DNA of 64,000 nucleotides from Rugamonas brunnea (GTDB taxonomy: Bacteria > Pseudomonadota > Gammaproteobacteria > Burkholderiales > Burkholderiaceae_D): positions 124,001-188,000 of the forward strand of contig NZ_JACEZT010000001.1 in NCBI RefSeq assembly GCF_014042345.1, read 5' to 3'. The translations under genes were made by a program, and so were the position numbers. This document shows, in pieces, positions 54,641 through 63,059 of this stretch. Under the pieces are notes generated by a model that made no database searches, was not told where the DNA came from, and was given only the letters and a program-made list of their open reading frames with translations. Every line of letters starts with the position of its first letter. Position 1 is the first letter of the stretch.

Positions 54641-56635
54641 TTAACGCAGGTTGGGCGGCACGATGCCGTATTTCTTCATATAACGGTACAGCGTCGCCCG
54701 GCAAAAGCCCAGTTCATCGGCCGCTTTCGTCACATTCCACTTGTTGCGCATGAGCGCGGTCAGCAACTGCTCCATGTCGCATTCCTCGCTCGTCCTGCCC
54801 TCCACCGGCACCGCGACCGGTTCTGCCGCCACCGCTGGCCCGCCGCCCTGCTGGACGAACTGGTCGCCAAACTCCTGCGGCAGGTCCGACGGCATGATGA
54901 TATTGCCGTCGCTGACGGCCAGCGCGAAGCGCAGCACGTTGCGCAACTGGCGGATATTGCCGGGCCAGCCGAAGCACAGCATCTGCAACATGGCCTCGGA
55001 CGAGATGCCGGCCTCGATATTGAGCAGTTCGGCTTCCTCGGCCAGCACCTTCTCGATCAAATAGCGCTTGTCCGTACGGTCGCGCAGCGACGGCAGGTGC
55101 AAGGTCGTGCCGCACAGGCGGTAATACAAGTCCTCGCGGAAACTGCCGGCGTTGATCAGGTTGCGCAAGTCGCGGTGGGACGCGGCGATGACGGTCAGGT
55201 CCAGCGCCACCGGCTTGTCCGCGCCCAGCGGCAACACCTCCTTCTCCGACAGCACGCGCAGCAGCCGGGTCTGTAAATGCAGGGGCATGTCGCCGATCTC
55301 ATCCAGGAACAGCGTGCCGCCGTCCGATTGCAGTATCAACCCCTTCATGCCCTTGCTGCGCCCGCCGGTGAAGCTGCCGGCCGTGTAGCCGAACAGTTCG
55401 CTTTCGATCAGCGATTCCGGAATCGCGCCGCAATTGACGGCCACGAACGGCTTGCCGGCACGGGCACTCGATTCATGCAGCGCCTTGGCGATCACCTCCT
55501 TGCCGGTCCCTGTTTCGCCATGGATCAGGATATTGAGCTTGCGGTTGAGCAGGCGCTTGGCCTGGTCGAGCAGGCGCCGCATCGCCTTGTCGTCGCCGGC
55601 CAAGCGGTCCAGGATGGGATAGCTGGTGTGCTCCAGCAGCTGGCCGCCGGCGGGCGCGGCGTTCGCCAGCGGCGCCGGTTTGCGCCGGCGCGGCACGGCC
55701 ACGCTGGCATAAAACATCTTGTTCGAATCGCGCGCCACCACCGAGCGGTCGCCGCTGCCATTGGCACGCACCAGGCGCCACAGTTCGTCGGCGGACAGGT
55801 TGAACAGTTCGCACACCAGGCGCCCCACCGGCTCGTTGCCTGCCAGTCCATCGCGCCGCCCGAACAGCTGGCGCGCGCCCGTATTGGCGCCCACCACCAC
55901 GCCCTCGTCGTCAAAGGCCAGCATGATCTCACCGCTCACCTCCACCAGTCCCCAGGCCGTCCCCAGCCGCAAAATCCAGCGGTCGTCGAAATGGCGCAGA
56001 AAATTGGCGTCCTCGATCATCTGGGCATACATCACCGTCAGGTGCAGGGCCAGGTGCTGGCTCTCCTTGCTCATGGGCGAGGTCAGTGCCGACATGTCCA
56101 GCACCGCCAGGAATTTTCCCTCCGGGTCGAACAGCGGGGCCGCCGAACAGGTCAGCGGAATATGGGTCGGATCGAAGTGGTCGCCCTGGTGGCAGGTCAG
56201 CGCCGTCTGTTCCACCAGGCAGGTACCGACGCCGCAGGTGCCGGCCGACTGCTCGCTCCATTCGGCCCCCAGGTACAGGCCCGCCTGCTTGAGTTCGCGG
56301 GAACGGGCCTCGTTGCCGATGTAGTCAACGGCAATGCCCTTGGCGTCGGTCAGCAGCAGCACGTAATCGAGGCCCGATACGCGCTTGTACAGTTGCTCCA
56401 TGCCGACCCGCGCCACCAGCATGAACTCCTCGATCTGTTCCTGGTGCTCGCGCAGGATGTCGGAGGTGACGATGTTGGGCGCCCGCAGGCGGGACGGGTC
56501 CAGCCCGTAATCGTTGACGCAGCGGGTCCATGATTTATGGATCAGCATATTGTCGTCCGGCGCGTCGGCTGCCCCCATCCGCGTGGCGACCGACAAGACG
56601 TTCTTGATGTGTTGCGTTTGTGCCCGGCTAATCAC
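54641..56635 (-). CDS. acoR: AcoR-type sigma-54-dependent activator
   Basis: A 664-aa activator. The N-terminal region starts SWTRCVNDYGLDPSR and contains a GAF domain (about 80-210; GTCGVGTCLVEQTALTCHQGDHF, APLFDPEGKFLAVLDMS). A PAS-like segment, an AAA+ domain (Walker A GETGTGKE, Walker B LFLDEIGDMP) and a C-terminal Fis HTH (WNVTKAADELGFCRATLYRYMKKYG) follow. The sigma-54 contact loop reads GSFTGG instead of GAFTGA, keeping the key Phe-Thr. It lies downstream of the acetoin-dehydrogenase-like operon on the same strand, after four 11-bp iterons, and should activate a sigma-54 promoter located right of the window. Confidence 0.9.
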   Translation of the reverse strand: MISRAQTQHIKNVLSVATRMGAADAPDDNMLIHKSWTRCVNDYGLDPSRLRAPNIVTSDILREHQEQIEEFMLVARVGMEQLYKRVSGLDYVLLLTDAKGIAVDYIGNEARSRELKQAGLYLGAEWSEQSAGTCGVGTCLVEQTALTCHQGDHFDPTHIPLTCSAAPLFDPEGKFLAVLDMSALTSPMSKESQHLALHLTVMYAQMIEDANFLRHFDDRWILRLGTAWGLVEVSGEIMLAFDDEGVVVGANTGARQLFGRRDGLAGNEPVGRLVCELFNLSADELWRLVRANGSGDRSVVARDSNKMFYASVAVPRRRKPAPLANAAPAGGQLLEHTSYPILDRLAGDDKAMRRLLDQAKRLLNRKLNILIHGETGTGKEVIAKALHESSARAGKPFVAVNCGAIPESLIESELFGYTAGSFTGGRSKGMKGLILQSDGGTLFLDEIGDMPLHLQTRLLRVLSEKEVLPLGADKPVALDLTVIAASHRDLRNLINAGSFREDLYYRLCGTTLHLPSLRDRTDKRYLIEKVLAEEAELLNIEAGISSEAMLQMLCFGWPGNIRQLRNVLRFALAVSDGNIIMPSDLPQEFGDQFVQQGGGPAVAAEPVAVPVEGRTSEECDMEQLLTALMRNKWNVTKAADELGFCRATLYRYMKKYGIVPPNLR

Positions 56636-56710
56636 TGCATGTCTCCTTCTCTCGTGGTGTGCTCCGGCGCGCCGGATGCCACCTGGTCCACTTTGAAGTG
56701 GCTCTGCTTG

Positions 56711-56754
56711 TTACCGTGAATTTACCGCAAACTTGCCGCAAACTTGCCGCGACA
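56711..56754 (-). repeat. Four tandem 11-bp iterons upstream of acoR
   Basis: Units ttaccgtgaat, ttaccgcaaac, ttgccgcaaac and ttgccgcgaca follow one another without gaps (consensus TTRCCGCAAAC). They occupy the gap between lipA and acoR, 76-119 bp before the acoR ATG, with a period close to one helical turn. Confidence 0.85.
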
Positions 56755-56812
56755 GTTAATGTTACGCTACTTCACCGCGCCTTTCCGGCCGGTACAGTGC
56801 GCTGTAGCGCCG

Positions 56813-57922
56813 TCAGTAAATTTCGTCTCCTTCTTCCCACACGCCCGGGTTCGGCGGCGCGCGGAACGGCTGCGGCTCGCCCTCGACGGCCATGGGCATC
56901 ATGGTGCCGTCAGCCCCGGCCGGGGTCCGCTGGCGGCGCCGAATTTCACCGCCGCCGCCGTCGTCCAGTCCCGCGCCCAGCGCCTGCTGATCGGCATGGT
57001 AGCTCGACCGCACGAGCGGCCCGGCAGCCACGTGCAGGAAGCCCATCGCCAGGGCGCGTGTGCGGAAGGCGTCGAACGTCGCCGGTTCGACATACCGTTG
57101 CACCGGCAGATGGCTGCCCGACGGCGCCAGGTATTGGCCTATCGTTAGCATATCGACATGATGGTCACGCAGGTCGTGTAACACCGCCAGCACTTCGTCA
57201 TCCGTTTCGCCCAACCCGAGCATGATGCCCGACTTGGTGCGCAGGCCCGGATAGCGGGTCTTGCAGCGGCGCAGCAACGCCAGCGAATGGCCATAGCTGG
57301 CACCGGGGCGCACCGCCGGATACAGCCTGGGCACGGTTTCTATATTGTGATTCAACACGTCCGGCGGCGCCGCCGCCAGGGCGTCGAGCGCGTGTCCGAG
57401 CCGTCCCCGAAAGTCGGGCACCAGGATTTCGACCCGCGTGTGCGGCGCCCGCGCGCGCACCTGGCCGATGCACTCGGCGAAATGGGCGGCGCCGCCATCG
57501 CGCAGATCATCCCGGTTGACCGAGGTGATCACCACGTGGCGCAGGCCCAGCGCGGCGATGGTGGTGGCGAGCCGGCCCGGCTCGGCCGGGTCGAGCGCAT
57601 CGGGGCGGCCATGGGCCACGTCGCAGAACGGACAGCGGCGCGTGCACAGGCTGCCCATGATCATGAAGGTGGCGCCGCCGTTGCCGAAGCACTCGCCGAT
57701 GTTGGGGCAGCTGGCCTCCTCGCACACGGTCACCAGCCCGTTGGCGCGCAGGATGGTTTCGATTTCCCGGAAGCGGGTCGAGGGCGATGCCGCCCGCACC
57801 CGTATCCACGCCGGCTTGGCCAGCCGCTCGGCCGGCACGATCTTGATGGGCAGGCGCGCGGTCTTGGCGGCGCCTTTCTGGCGCTGCCCGCCCGTCGCGC
57901 CGGCTGGCGTTGTATTGTTCAT
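56813..57922 (-). CDS. lipA: Lipoyl synthase with C-terminal extension
   Basis: A 369-aa radical-SAM enzyme that inserts two sulfurs into octanoyl-lysyl domains. The auxiliary cluster cysteines Cys67, Cys72, Cys78 ([12 protein letters not shown]) and the radical-SAM Cys93, Cys97, Cys100 (CTRRCPFC) are present, as is the C-terminal RSSYHA. About 50 residues follow that motif ([10 protein letters not shown]..., [20 protein letters not shown]), beyond the normal LipA end. ATG 57922 follows AGGAGCG. Its place in the operon matches acoS of Pelobacter, a dedicated synthase for the acetoin complex lipoyl domain; a housekeeping lipA would be elsewhere. Confidence 0.93.
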   Translation of the reverse strand: MNNTTPAGATGGQRQKGAAKTARLPIKIVPAERLAKPAWIRVRAASPSTRFREIETILRANGLVTVCEEASCPNIGECFGNGGATFMIMGSLCTRRCPFCDVAHGRPDALDPAEPGRLATTIAALGLRHVVITSVNRDDLRDGGAAHFAECIGQVRARAPHTRVEILVPDFRGRLGHALDALAAAPPDVLNHNIETVPRLYPAVRPGASYGHSLALLRRCKTRYPGLRTKSGIMLGLGETDDEVLAVLHDLRDHHVDMLTIGQYLAPSGSHLPVQRYVEPATFDAFRTRALAMGFLHVAAGPLVRSSYHADQQALGAGLDDGGGGEIRRRQRTPAGADGTMMPMAVEGEPQPFRAPPNPGVWEEGDEIY

Positions 57923-58027
57923 CACATCGCTCCTGGTCTGGCGGGACGGCCGTGGTGGCCATCCCTGAATGGAAAAAAGGAGCAGGCTTGCGCCCGCCCC
58001 AAACACTGCACAGAGGAGACTGGCGTG

Positions 58028-59605
58028 TCAGATAGCCCGTTGCTGCAACTGGCTGGCGATATGCTCGGCCTGCCGGATGGCCAGCGCGACAATGGTCAGG
58101 GTCGGGTTGGCCGCCGAACTGGACGTGAACTGGCTGCCGTCGGAAATGAACAGGTTCTTCACGTCGTGGGTCTGGCCCCACTTGTTGACCACGCCGTCGC
58201 GCGGGTTGGCGCTCATGCGGTTGGTGCCCAGGTTGTGGCTGGCCGGATAGGCCGGCATGTCGATCACGCGGCTGGCGCCCACGGCCTCGGACAGCTTGCG
58301 GAACTGCACCAGGCCGTGGGCGGCGATCGCCTCGTCATTGCCGTGGTAGGTCTTGCTGACGATGGGGATGGGCAGGCCGTACTGGTCCTTCTCGGTCGGA
58401 TGCAGGCTGATGCCGTTCTGTTCGCGCGCCATGTCCTCGCCGCAGACCCAGACGGCCGTCATGTGGTCGTACATCTCGAGCGCCGACGTCACGTCGCGGC
58501 CCCAGCCGCCCGGCTTCATGAAGGCGGCCGTGTAGGGCAGCCCCAGGGCCAGGCCCTCCAGGTAATAGCCGCCGTTGAAGCCGCGCCCCGTGTTGAGCGC
58601 CACCTCGTCCGCCACCACGGCGCCGATGTCGAAGCCGCGGTTCATGTAGACCGGCTTGCGGTGGATCGCCACCGCCGCCGCCGTCGAATGGTTCATGTAG
58701 TTGCGCCCCACCTGGCCCGAGGAATTGGCCAGGCCGTCGCGGAACAGGTTCGAGGCCGAGTTGAGCAGCATGCGCGGCGACTCGATCGAATTGCCGGCCA
58801 CGCACACCACGCGGGCCTTTTGCAGCACGTGGCGGCCCTTGCGGTCCGCGTACAGCACGCCGTTCACCTTGCCGCTCTTGTCATGCTGGATCTGCAGCAC
58901 CATGCTCTCCGGGCGCAGTTCAACCCGCCCGGTCTCGAGCGCGCGCGGCACTTCGGTGTACAAGGTCGACCATTTGGCGCCGACCTTGCAGCCCTGCATG
59001 CAAAAGCCGATCTGCTGGCAGCCTGGGCGGCCATCGTAGGGCACCGAATTCGATGCCACCGGACGGATGATCTTCTGGTAGCCGATCTTGCGGGCGCCGG
59101 CCGCCACCACCTTGTACTGGTTGCTCTCGGGCATGGGTGGCAGGCCGCTGGCGCGGGTGCCGGCCACCCCCATCTTCTTCTCGGCCAGCTCGTAGTACGG
59201 TTCCAGCTCGGCCAGCGTGATCGGCCAGTCCAGCACGTTGGCGCCCTCGACCTGGCCGTAGATGCTGCGGGTGTGGAAATCGTGCTCCTGGAAGCGCAGC
59301 GCCACCCCGGACCAGTGCACGGTCGAGCCGCCGACGGCCTTGACGATCCAGGCCGGCAGGTTGGGATAGGTCTTGGTGTGATGCCAGCCGCCCGCCGAGA
59401 TGCGCTTGTCCAGCCACGATATCTTGTTGAACATGGCCCACTCGTCGTTCTCGAAATCGGCCTGCGTGAAGTGCTTGCCGGCCTCCAGGATGACGATCTT
59501 GTCCACGCCACGCTGCGCCAGCTCATTGGCCAGCGTCGCCCCGCCCGCGCCGGAGCCGATGACGACCACCACGCCGTCGTCGTTCAAATCGAATTTCTTA
59601 CCCAT
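58028..59605 (-). CDS. GMC-family FAD-dependent dehydrogenase
   Basis: A 525-aa GMC oxidoreductase resembling the large subunits of membrane-bound gluconate/sugar-alcohol dehydrogenases. It has the FAD-binding GSGAGG at 17-22, KAVGGSTVHWSGVALRF, CVAGNSIESPRMLL, YPASHNLGTNRM with the catalytic His region and DGSQFTSSSAANPTLTI at the C-terminus. A Cys-containing segment CQQIGFCMQGCKVGAKW is typical of this subgroup. The partner small subunit is encoded immediately upstream. It is embedded in an acetoin-dehydrogenase-like operon, so the substrate may be an alcohol or hydroxyketone feeding that complex; that is an inference. Confidence 0.87.
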   Translation of the reverse strand: MGKKFDLNDDGVVVVIGSGAGGATLANELAQRGVDKIVILEAGKHFTQADFENDEWAMFNKISWLDKRISAGGWHHTKTYPNLPAWIVKAVGGSTVHWSGVALRFQEHDFHTRSIYGQVEGANVLDWPITLAELEPYYELAEKKMGVAGTRASGLPPMPESNQYKVVAAGARKIGYQKIIRPVASNSVPYDGRPGCQQIGFCMQGCKVGAKWSTLYTEVPRALETGRVELRPESMVLQIQHDKSGKVNGVLYADRKGRHVLQKARVVCVAGNSIESPRMLLNSASNLFRDGLANSSGQVGRNYMNHSTAAAVAIHRKPVYMNRGFDIGAVVADEVALNTGRGFNGGYYLEGLALGLPYTAAFMKPGGWGRDVTSALEMYDHMTAVWVCGEDMAREQNGISLHPTEKDQYGLPIPIVSKTYHGNDEAIAAHGLVQFRKLSEAVGASRVIDMPAYPASHNLGTNRMSANPRDGVVNKWGQTHDVKNLFISDGSQFTSSSAANPTLTIVALAIRQAEHIASQLQQRAI

Positions 59606-59645
59606 GATGTCCTGTCTCCTTAATCATTGTTATGCCCTGCCGCCG

Positions 59646-60224
59646 TCACAGCCAGTCGATATCGTTGAAGCCACGGTGCAGATAGCCGCCCTTCTCCCAC
59701 GACGAGCCTTCGTAACCCAGCAGTGGCCAGACCGCCTTGTTGTCGTACAGGCTGGTGACCATGTCGCCGCGGATCTTCTGGAAAAACGGTCCCGCCTCGA
59801 TCGCCTTCAGCAGGCTGACCCGGTCGTCCTCCGCCGCCACCCCGGCGTACGGCTGGCCGAAGCGGGCCATGGCGGCCCGGTCCAGCTGCGCCACCCCGTC
59901 CTGCAGCAGCGCCTTGAGCGCGGGGTCCTTGGCTGCCTTCCGTTCGTACGGGGCCATGGCGTCGGCGTAATAGCGGTCGGCCAGGCGGTCGTGCGGGAAC
60001 ACGTCGCGCGCCATGCGCAGCAAGGTCTTGCCGGTGGCCGGCCCGAGCGTGTGGAAAGCGCCGGCCAGACCGTCGGCGGCCGGCATGGCCAGCGCCGCCG
60101 GCGCCACCGCCGCCGCGCCGAGGGCCATGCCGCTGCCGCGCAGGAAGCCGCGGCGCGACCACGTCACCACCTTGGGCAGCACCCGCATGGCGCCGGCATC
60201 CGTATTCGTTTCTTGGTCCTTCAT
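59646..60224 (-). CDS. Gluconate 2-dehydrogenase subunit 3-like protein (Tat signal)
   Basis: A 192-aa small subunit. The N-terminus carries a twin-arginine signal, WSRRGFLRGSGMALGAAAVAPAALA. The mature part has ARDVFPHDRLADRYYADAM and a C-terminal NDIDWL, as in subunit 3 of FAD-dependent sugar dehydrogenases. Such subunits carry the GMC large subunit to the periplasm and aid its maturation. CAGGAGGAGAT precedes ATG 60224. No cytochrome c third subunit is in the window, so the electron acceptor is unknown. Confidence 0.87.
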   Translation of the reverse strand: MKDQETNTDAGAMRVLPKVVTWSRRGFLRGSGMALGAAAVAPAALAMPAADGLAGAFHTLGPATGKTLLRMARDVFPHDRLADRYYADAMAPYERKAAKDPALKALLQDGVAQLDRAAMARFGQPYAGVAAEDDRVSLLKAIEAGPFFQKIRGDMVTSLYDNKAVWPLLGYEGSSWEKGGYLHRGFNDIDWL

Positions 60225-60247
60225 ATCTCCTCCTGGGTACGTCATGG

Positions 60248-61030
60248 TTAATGTTGAAATACAGTGCGGGCCGGCCCGCCGCCCGCCCGCGGCAAGGAAC
60301 TGTGGCGGTGCAGGGCCGCGTCCGAGCCGGCGCCCAGCACGTCGGTGAGCATGTGGTGCAGCCGCTCGGCCAGCACCTCGGCCATGACGGGCGCGCCCAG
60401 CTGCTCGGCGTAGGACGTGGTGCAGTCGCCGAGCAGGCCGGCGTCGCCGGGCTGGCCCAGCGCGTCGCACAGCAGGCTCCAGTCGGGCCGGGCGATCAGC
60501 GTCCCTGACGTGATCAGCACCCCGGTGCGCCTGCGCAGCTGGGCCAGGCCGACGATCTTGCGCTGCTCGACCACCACCTCCCACGGCGACAAGCCGCCAT
60601 AGCAGGCCCACTTCAGGCGCGCGTCGGCCTGGTGCAGGCGCACCTCCTCGGGCGGGATGGCGTGGGCCCGGATGCCGGCATCGCGCAGCAGGCCCGCGTG
60701 CAGCGCGCCCAGCCAGCGGTAGCTCGCCACCGTGCCGTGGGCCATCAGCGCATGGTCGGGCGGCAGCACGATGGACGCGCTCACCATCCACGGCCCCGTC
60801 AGCACGGCGCCGCCGCCGGAACCGCGCTGCACGACCGACGCGGCCAGCGCGTGCCGGCTGTCGATGCGCGCGCGCAGGGCCGCCTGCGAGCAGCCCAGCA
60901 CCACGCCGGGCACGCGGTAGGTCCACAGCCGCAGCCTCGGCTCGGTGACCGGGCGGGCCAGCTGGGCGGCGTTCCACAGCTGTTCCTGTTGCTGCGTGAC
61001 GGTATCGACGAACACGATCCTGGCATCCAT
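60248..61030 (-). CDS. lplA: Lipoate-protein ligase A-like protein
   Basis: A 260-aa member of the LplA/LipM/LipB fold: WTYRVPGVVLGCSQ, the lipoyl-binding-loop VVQRGSGGGAVLTGPWMVSASIVLP, and EQRKIVGLAQLRRRTGVLITSGTL with the catalytic-type lysine. It would attach lipoate or octanoate to the free-standing lipoyl domain encoded two genes upstream. ATG 61030 shares a base with the E2 stop; a GTG at 61033 is an alternative start. With lipA it makes a local lipoylation set. Confidence 0.85.
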   Translation of the reverse strand: MDARIVFVDTVTQQQEQLWNAAQLARPVTEPRLRLWTYRVPGVVLGCSQAALRARIDSRHALAASVVQRGSGGGAVLTGPWMVSASIVLPPDHALMAHGTVASYRWLGALHAGLLRDAGIRAHAIPPEEVRLHQADARLKWACYGGLSPWEVVVEQRKIVGLAQLRRRTGVLITSGTLIARPDWSLLCDALGQPGDAGLLGDCTTSYAEQLGAPVMAEVLAERLHHMLTDVLGAGSDAALHRHSSLPRAGGGPARTVFQH

Positions 61031-61737
61031 CACAAGCCCTCGGCGGTTTCCAGTCGGCGCTGCAGGTCGGTCAGGAACAGCGCCGCCGGGTAGCCGTCCA
61101 CGGCCCGGTGGTCGAACACCAGGTGCAGGCCCATCATGGACGCGGCCACAATGGCCCCGTCCCGCACCACGGCCCGGGCGGCCACCCGGGTCATGCCGAG
61201 GATGGCCACCTGCGGCGCGTTGATGATGGGCGTGAAGCTGTCGATGCCGGTCGTGCCCAGGTTGGTCACGGTGAACGTGCCGCGCTGGTAGGCGCCGGCG
61301 CCCAGCGTGCCGGCGCGGGCGCCGGCCGCCAGCGCGCGCGCCTCGTCGGCCAGCGCGGCGACGCTCTTGCCGTCGGCCTGGCGCAGCACGGGCACCATCA
61401 GCCCTTCGTCGAGGCTGACGGCCAGGCCGAGATTAATCTCTGGCATCAGCTCGATCTCCTTGTCGAGCATGCGGGCGTTCAGGCGTGGATGGTCGCGCAG
61501 CGTCAGCGCCACGGCGCGCAGCACATAGGCCGTCAGGCTGGGACGCGGCCCGCCCTGCCCGGCCGGCCAGGCGGCGCGCAGCCGTTCGACGGCCGCGACG
61601 TCGACCTCGATCGACTGGGCCACGCGCGGCACGCGCCAGCCGGCCTCCATGTTGCGGGCGATGGCGGCGCGCATGCCGGCCAGCGCGATGGTGTTGCGGG
61701 CGGCGGGCGCCGGGGCCGCCACGGTAGCTTGGCTCAT
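61030..61737 (-). CDS. acoC: Short E2 acyltransferase catalytic domain (AcoC-like)
   Basis: A 235-aa 2-oxoacid-dehydrogenase acyltransferase core. After a short Ala/Pro-rich start it enters the catalytic domain directly (GMRAAIARNMEAGWRVPRVAQSIEVDV). The catalytic HxxxDG is His210 and Asp214 (LVFDHRAVDGYPAALFL). There is no lipoyl domain and no recognisable peripheral-subunit-binding domain; normal E2 proteins have both. The lipoyl domain is encoded by the adjacent upstream gene, 6 bp away, so E2 is split into two polypeptides. Confidence 0.88.
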   Translation of the reverse strand: MSQATVAAPAPAARNTIALAGMRAAIARNMEAGWRVPRVAQSIEVDVAAVERLRAAWPAGQGGPRPSLTAYVLRAVALTLRDHPRLNARMLDKEIELMPEINLGLAVSLDEGLMVPVLRQADGKSVAALADEARALAAGARAGTLGAGAYQRGTFTVTNLGTTGIDSFTPIINAPQVAILGMTRVAARAVVRDGAIVAASMMGLHLVFDHRAVDGYPAALFLTDLQRRLETAEGL

Positions 61738-61743
61738 GGTGGG

Positions 61744-61989
61744 CTACTCCTCCAGGCGCGCCAGCACCGTGGCCGGGCCGATGGTGTCGCCCTCGGCCGC
61801 CAGCAGGGCGACCACGCGGCCGGCCACCGGCGCCGTGATCTCATGGGTGGTCTTGACCAGCTCGGCGCACACCAGCACCTGGCCGGCCGCCACCGTGTCG
61901 CCCTCCTTCACCTGCCAGTCCTGCAGCAGGGCTTCCGTGCCCGGTTCCACGTCGTCCCATACCTCGCCCGTCATCAATACGTCCATCAT
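61744..61989 (-). CDS. Free-standing lipoyl-domain protein
   Basis: An 81-aa biotinyl/lipoyl-attachment domain. Lys46 in AELVKTTHEI is the expected lipoylation site at the beta-turn, with VKEGDTVAAGQVLV before it and APVAGRVVALLAAEGDTI after it. ATG 61989 or 61986 overlaps the acoB stop (ATGATGA). It supplies the swinging arm for the short E2 encoded next. Dedicated lplA and lipA genes follow in the same operon. Confidence 0.9.
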   Translation of the reverse strand: MMDVLMTGEVWDDVEPGTEALLQDWQVKEGDTVAAGQVLVCAELVKTTHEITAPVAGRVVALLAAEGDTIGPATVLARLEE

Positions 61990-63035
61990 GCTGCTGCTCC
62001 TTGTTCGTTGAGTGTGGTGCGCATCAGCGCGCGGACCTGGTCGACAATGTTGCCGACCTGGGGAATGACGGCCTGCTCGAGCGGCCGGCTGAATGGAATC
62101 GGCACGTCCGGCACGGCCAGGCGGCGCACGGGCGCGCGCAGGCGCACCGTGTCGAGGTGCTCGGCGATGGTGGCGGCGATCTCGCCGGACAGGCCGAAAC
62201 TCAGGTAGTCCTCGTCGGCGATCAGCACGCGGCCGGTCTTGGCCGCCGAGCGCAGCACGCTGTCGCGGTCCAGCGGCACGATGGTGCGCAGGTCGATCAC
62301 CTCTACGGAGATGCCCTCTTCGGCCAGCTGCTCGGCCGCCAGCAGCGACTTCTGCACCATCTGGCTGAGCGTGACGATGGTCACGTCCTCGCCGGCGCGC
62401 GCCACGCGGGCCTGGCCGAACGGGATGGCGTACGATTCGCGCGGCACCTCGTTGGTGCTGCCCTCGAAATAGGACATCCACGACAGCCCCATGATGCCCT
62501 TGTGGTAGCAGAAGATGACCGGGTTGTTGTCGCGGATGGCCTGGATCATCAGACCCTTGGCGTCGTAGGCGTTCGACGGCACCACCACCTTCAGGCCCGG
62601 CATGTGGGCGAAGCTGGCGTACAGGCATTGCGAGTGCTGGGCCGCGTCGTTGTAGCCGCCGCCGATGCCGGTCGTGACCACGATGGGCAGCTTGAGGGCG
62701 CCGCCCGACATGTAGCTGTTCTTGGCCATGTGGTTGTAGATCTGGTCGAAGCAGACGCCAAAGAAGTCGACGAACATCAGTTCGGCGATCGGGCGCATGC
62801 CTTCGGCGGCGGCGCCGAGCGCGGCGCCCATGAAGGCCGTCTCCGAGATCGGCGTCTCCATGATGCGCTCGGCGCCGAAGCGCTCCAGCAGGCCGCTGGT
62901 GGCACTGAAGATGCCGCCGTATTTGCCGATGTCCTCGCCCATGACGAACACGGAGGCGTCGCGCTCCATCTCCTGGCCGATGGCTTCCGAAATCGCCTGC
63001 GCCATGGTGAGCGTGCGTTGGTTACTGCTTTGCAT
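61986..63035 (-). CDS. acoB: Acetoin dehydrogenase-like E1 beta subunit
   Basis: A 349-aa thiamine-diphosphate-dependent E1 beta subunit (transketolase pyrimidine and C-terminal domains): VFVMGEDIGKYGGIFSATSGL, RIMETPISETAFMGAALGAAAEGMRPIAELMFVDF, and GISVEVIDLRTIVPLDRDSV. The closest recognisable group is AcoB of acetoin cleavage systems (acetoin plus CoA to acetyl-CoA and acetaldehyde); a different 2-oxoacid or hydroxyketone remains possible. It lies 24 bp after acoA and overlaps the lipoyl-domain gene. Confidence 0.9.
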   Translation of the reverse strand: MQSSNQRTLTMAQAISEAIGQEMERDASVFVMGEDIGKYGGIFSATSGLLERFGAERIMETPISETAFMGAALGAAAEGMRPIAELMFVDFFGVCFDQIYNHMAKNSYMSGGALKLPIVVTTGIGGGYNDAAQHSQCLYASFAHMPGLKVVVPSNAYDAKGLMIQAIRDNNPVIFCYHKGIMGLSWMSYFEGSTNEVPRESYAIPFGQARVARAGEDVTIVTLSQMVQKSLLAAEQLAEEGISVEVIDLRTIVPLDRDSVLRSAAKTGRVLIADEDYLSFGLSGEIAATIAEHLDTVRLRAPVRRLAVPDVPIPFSRPLEQAVIPQVGNIVDQVRALMRTTLNEQGAAA

Positions 63036-63059
63036 AGTTATCTCCCGGTGTGGATGCGG

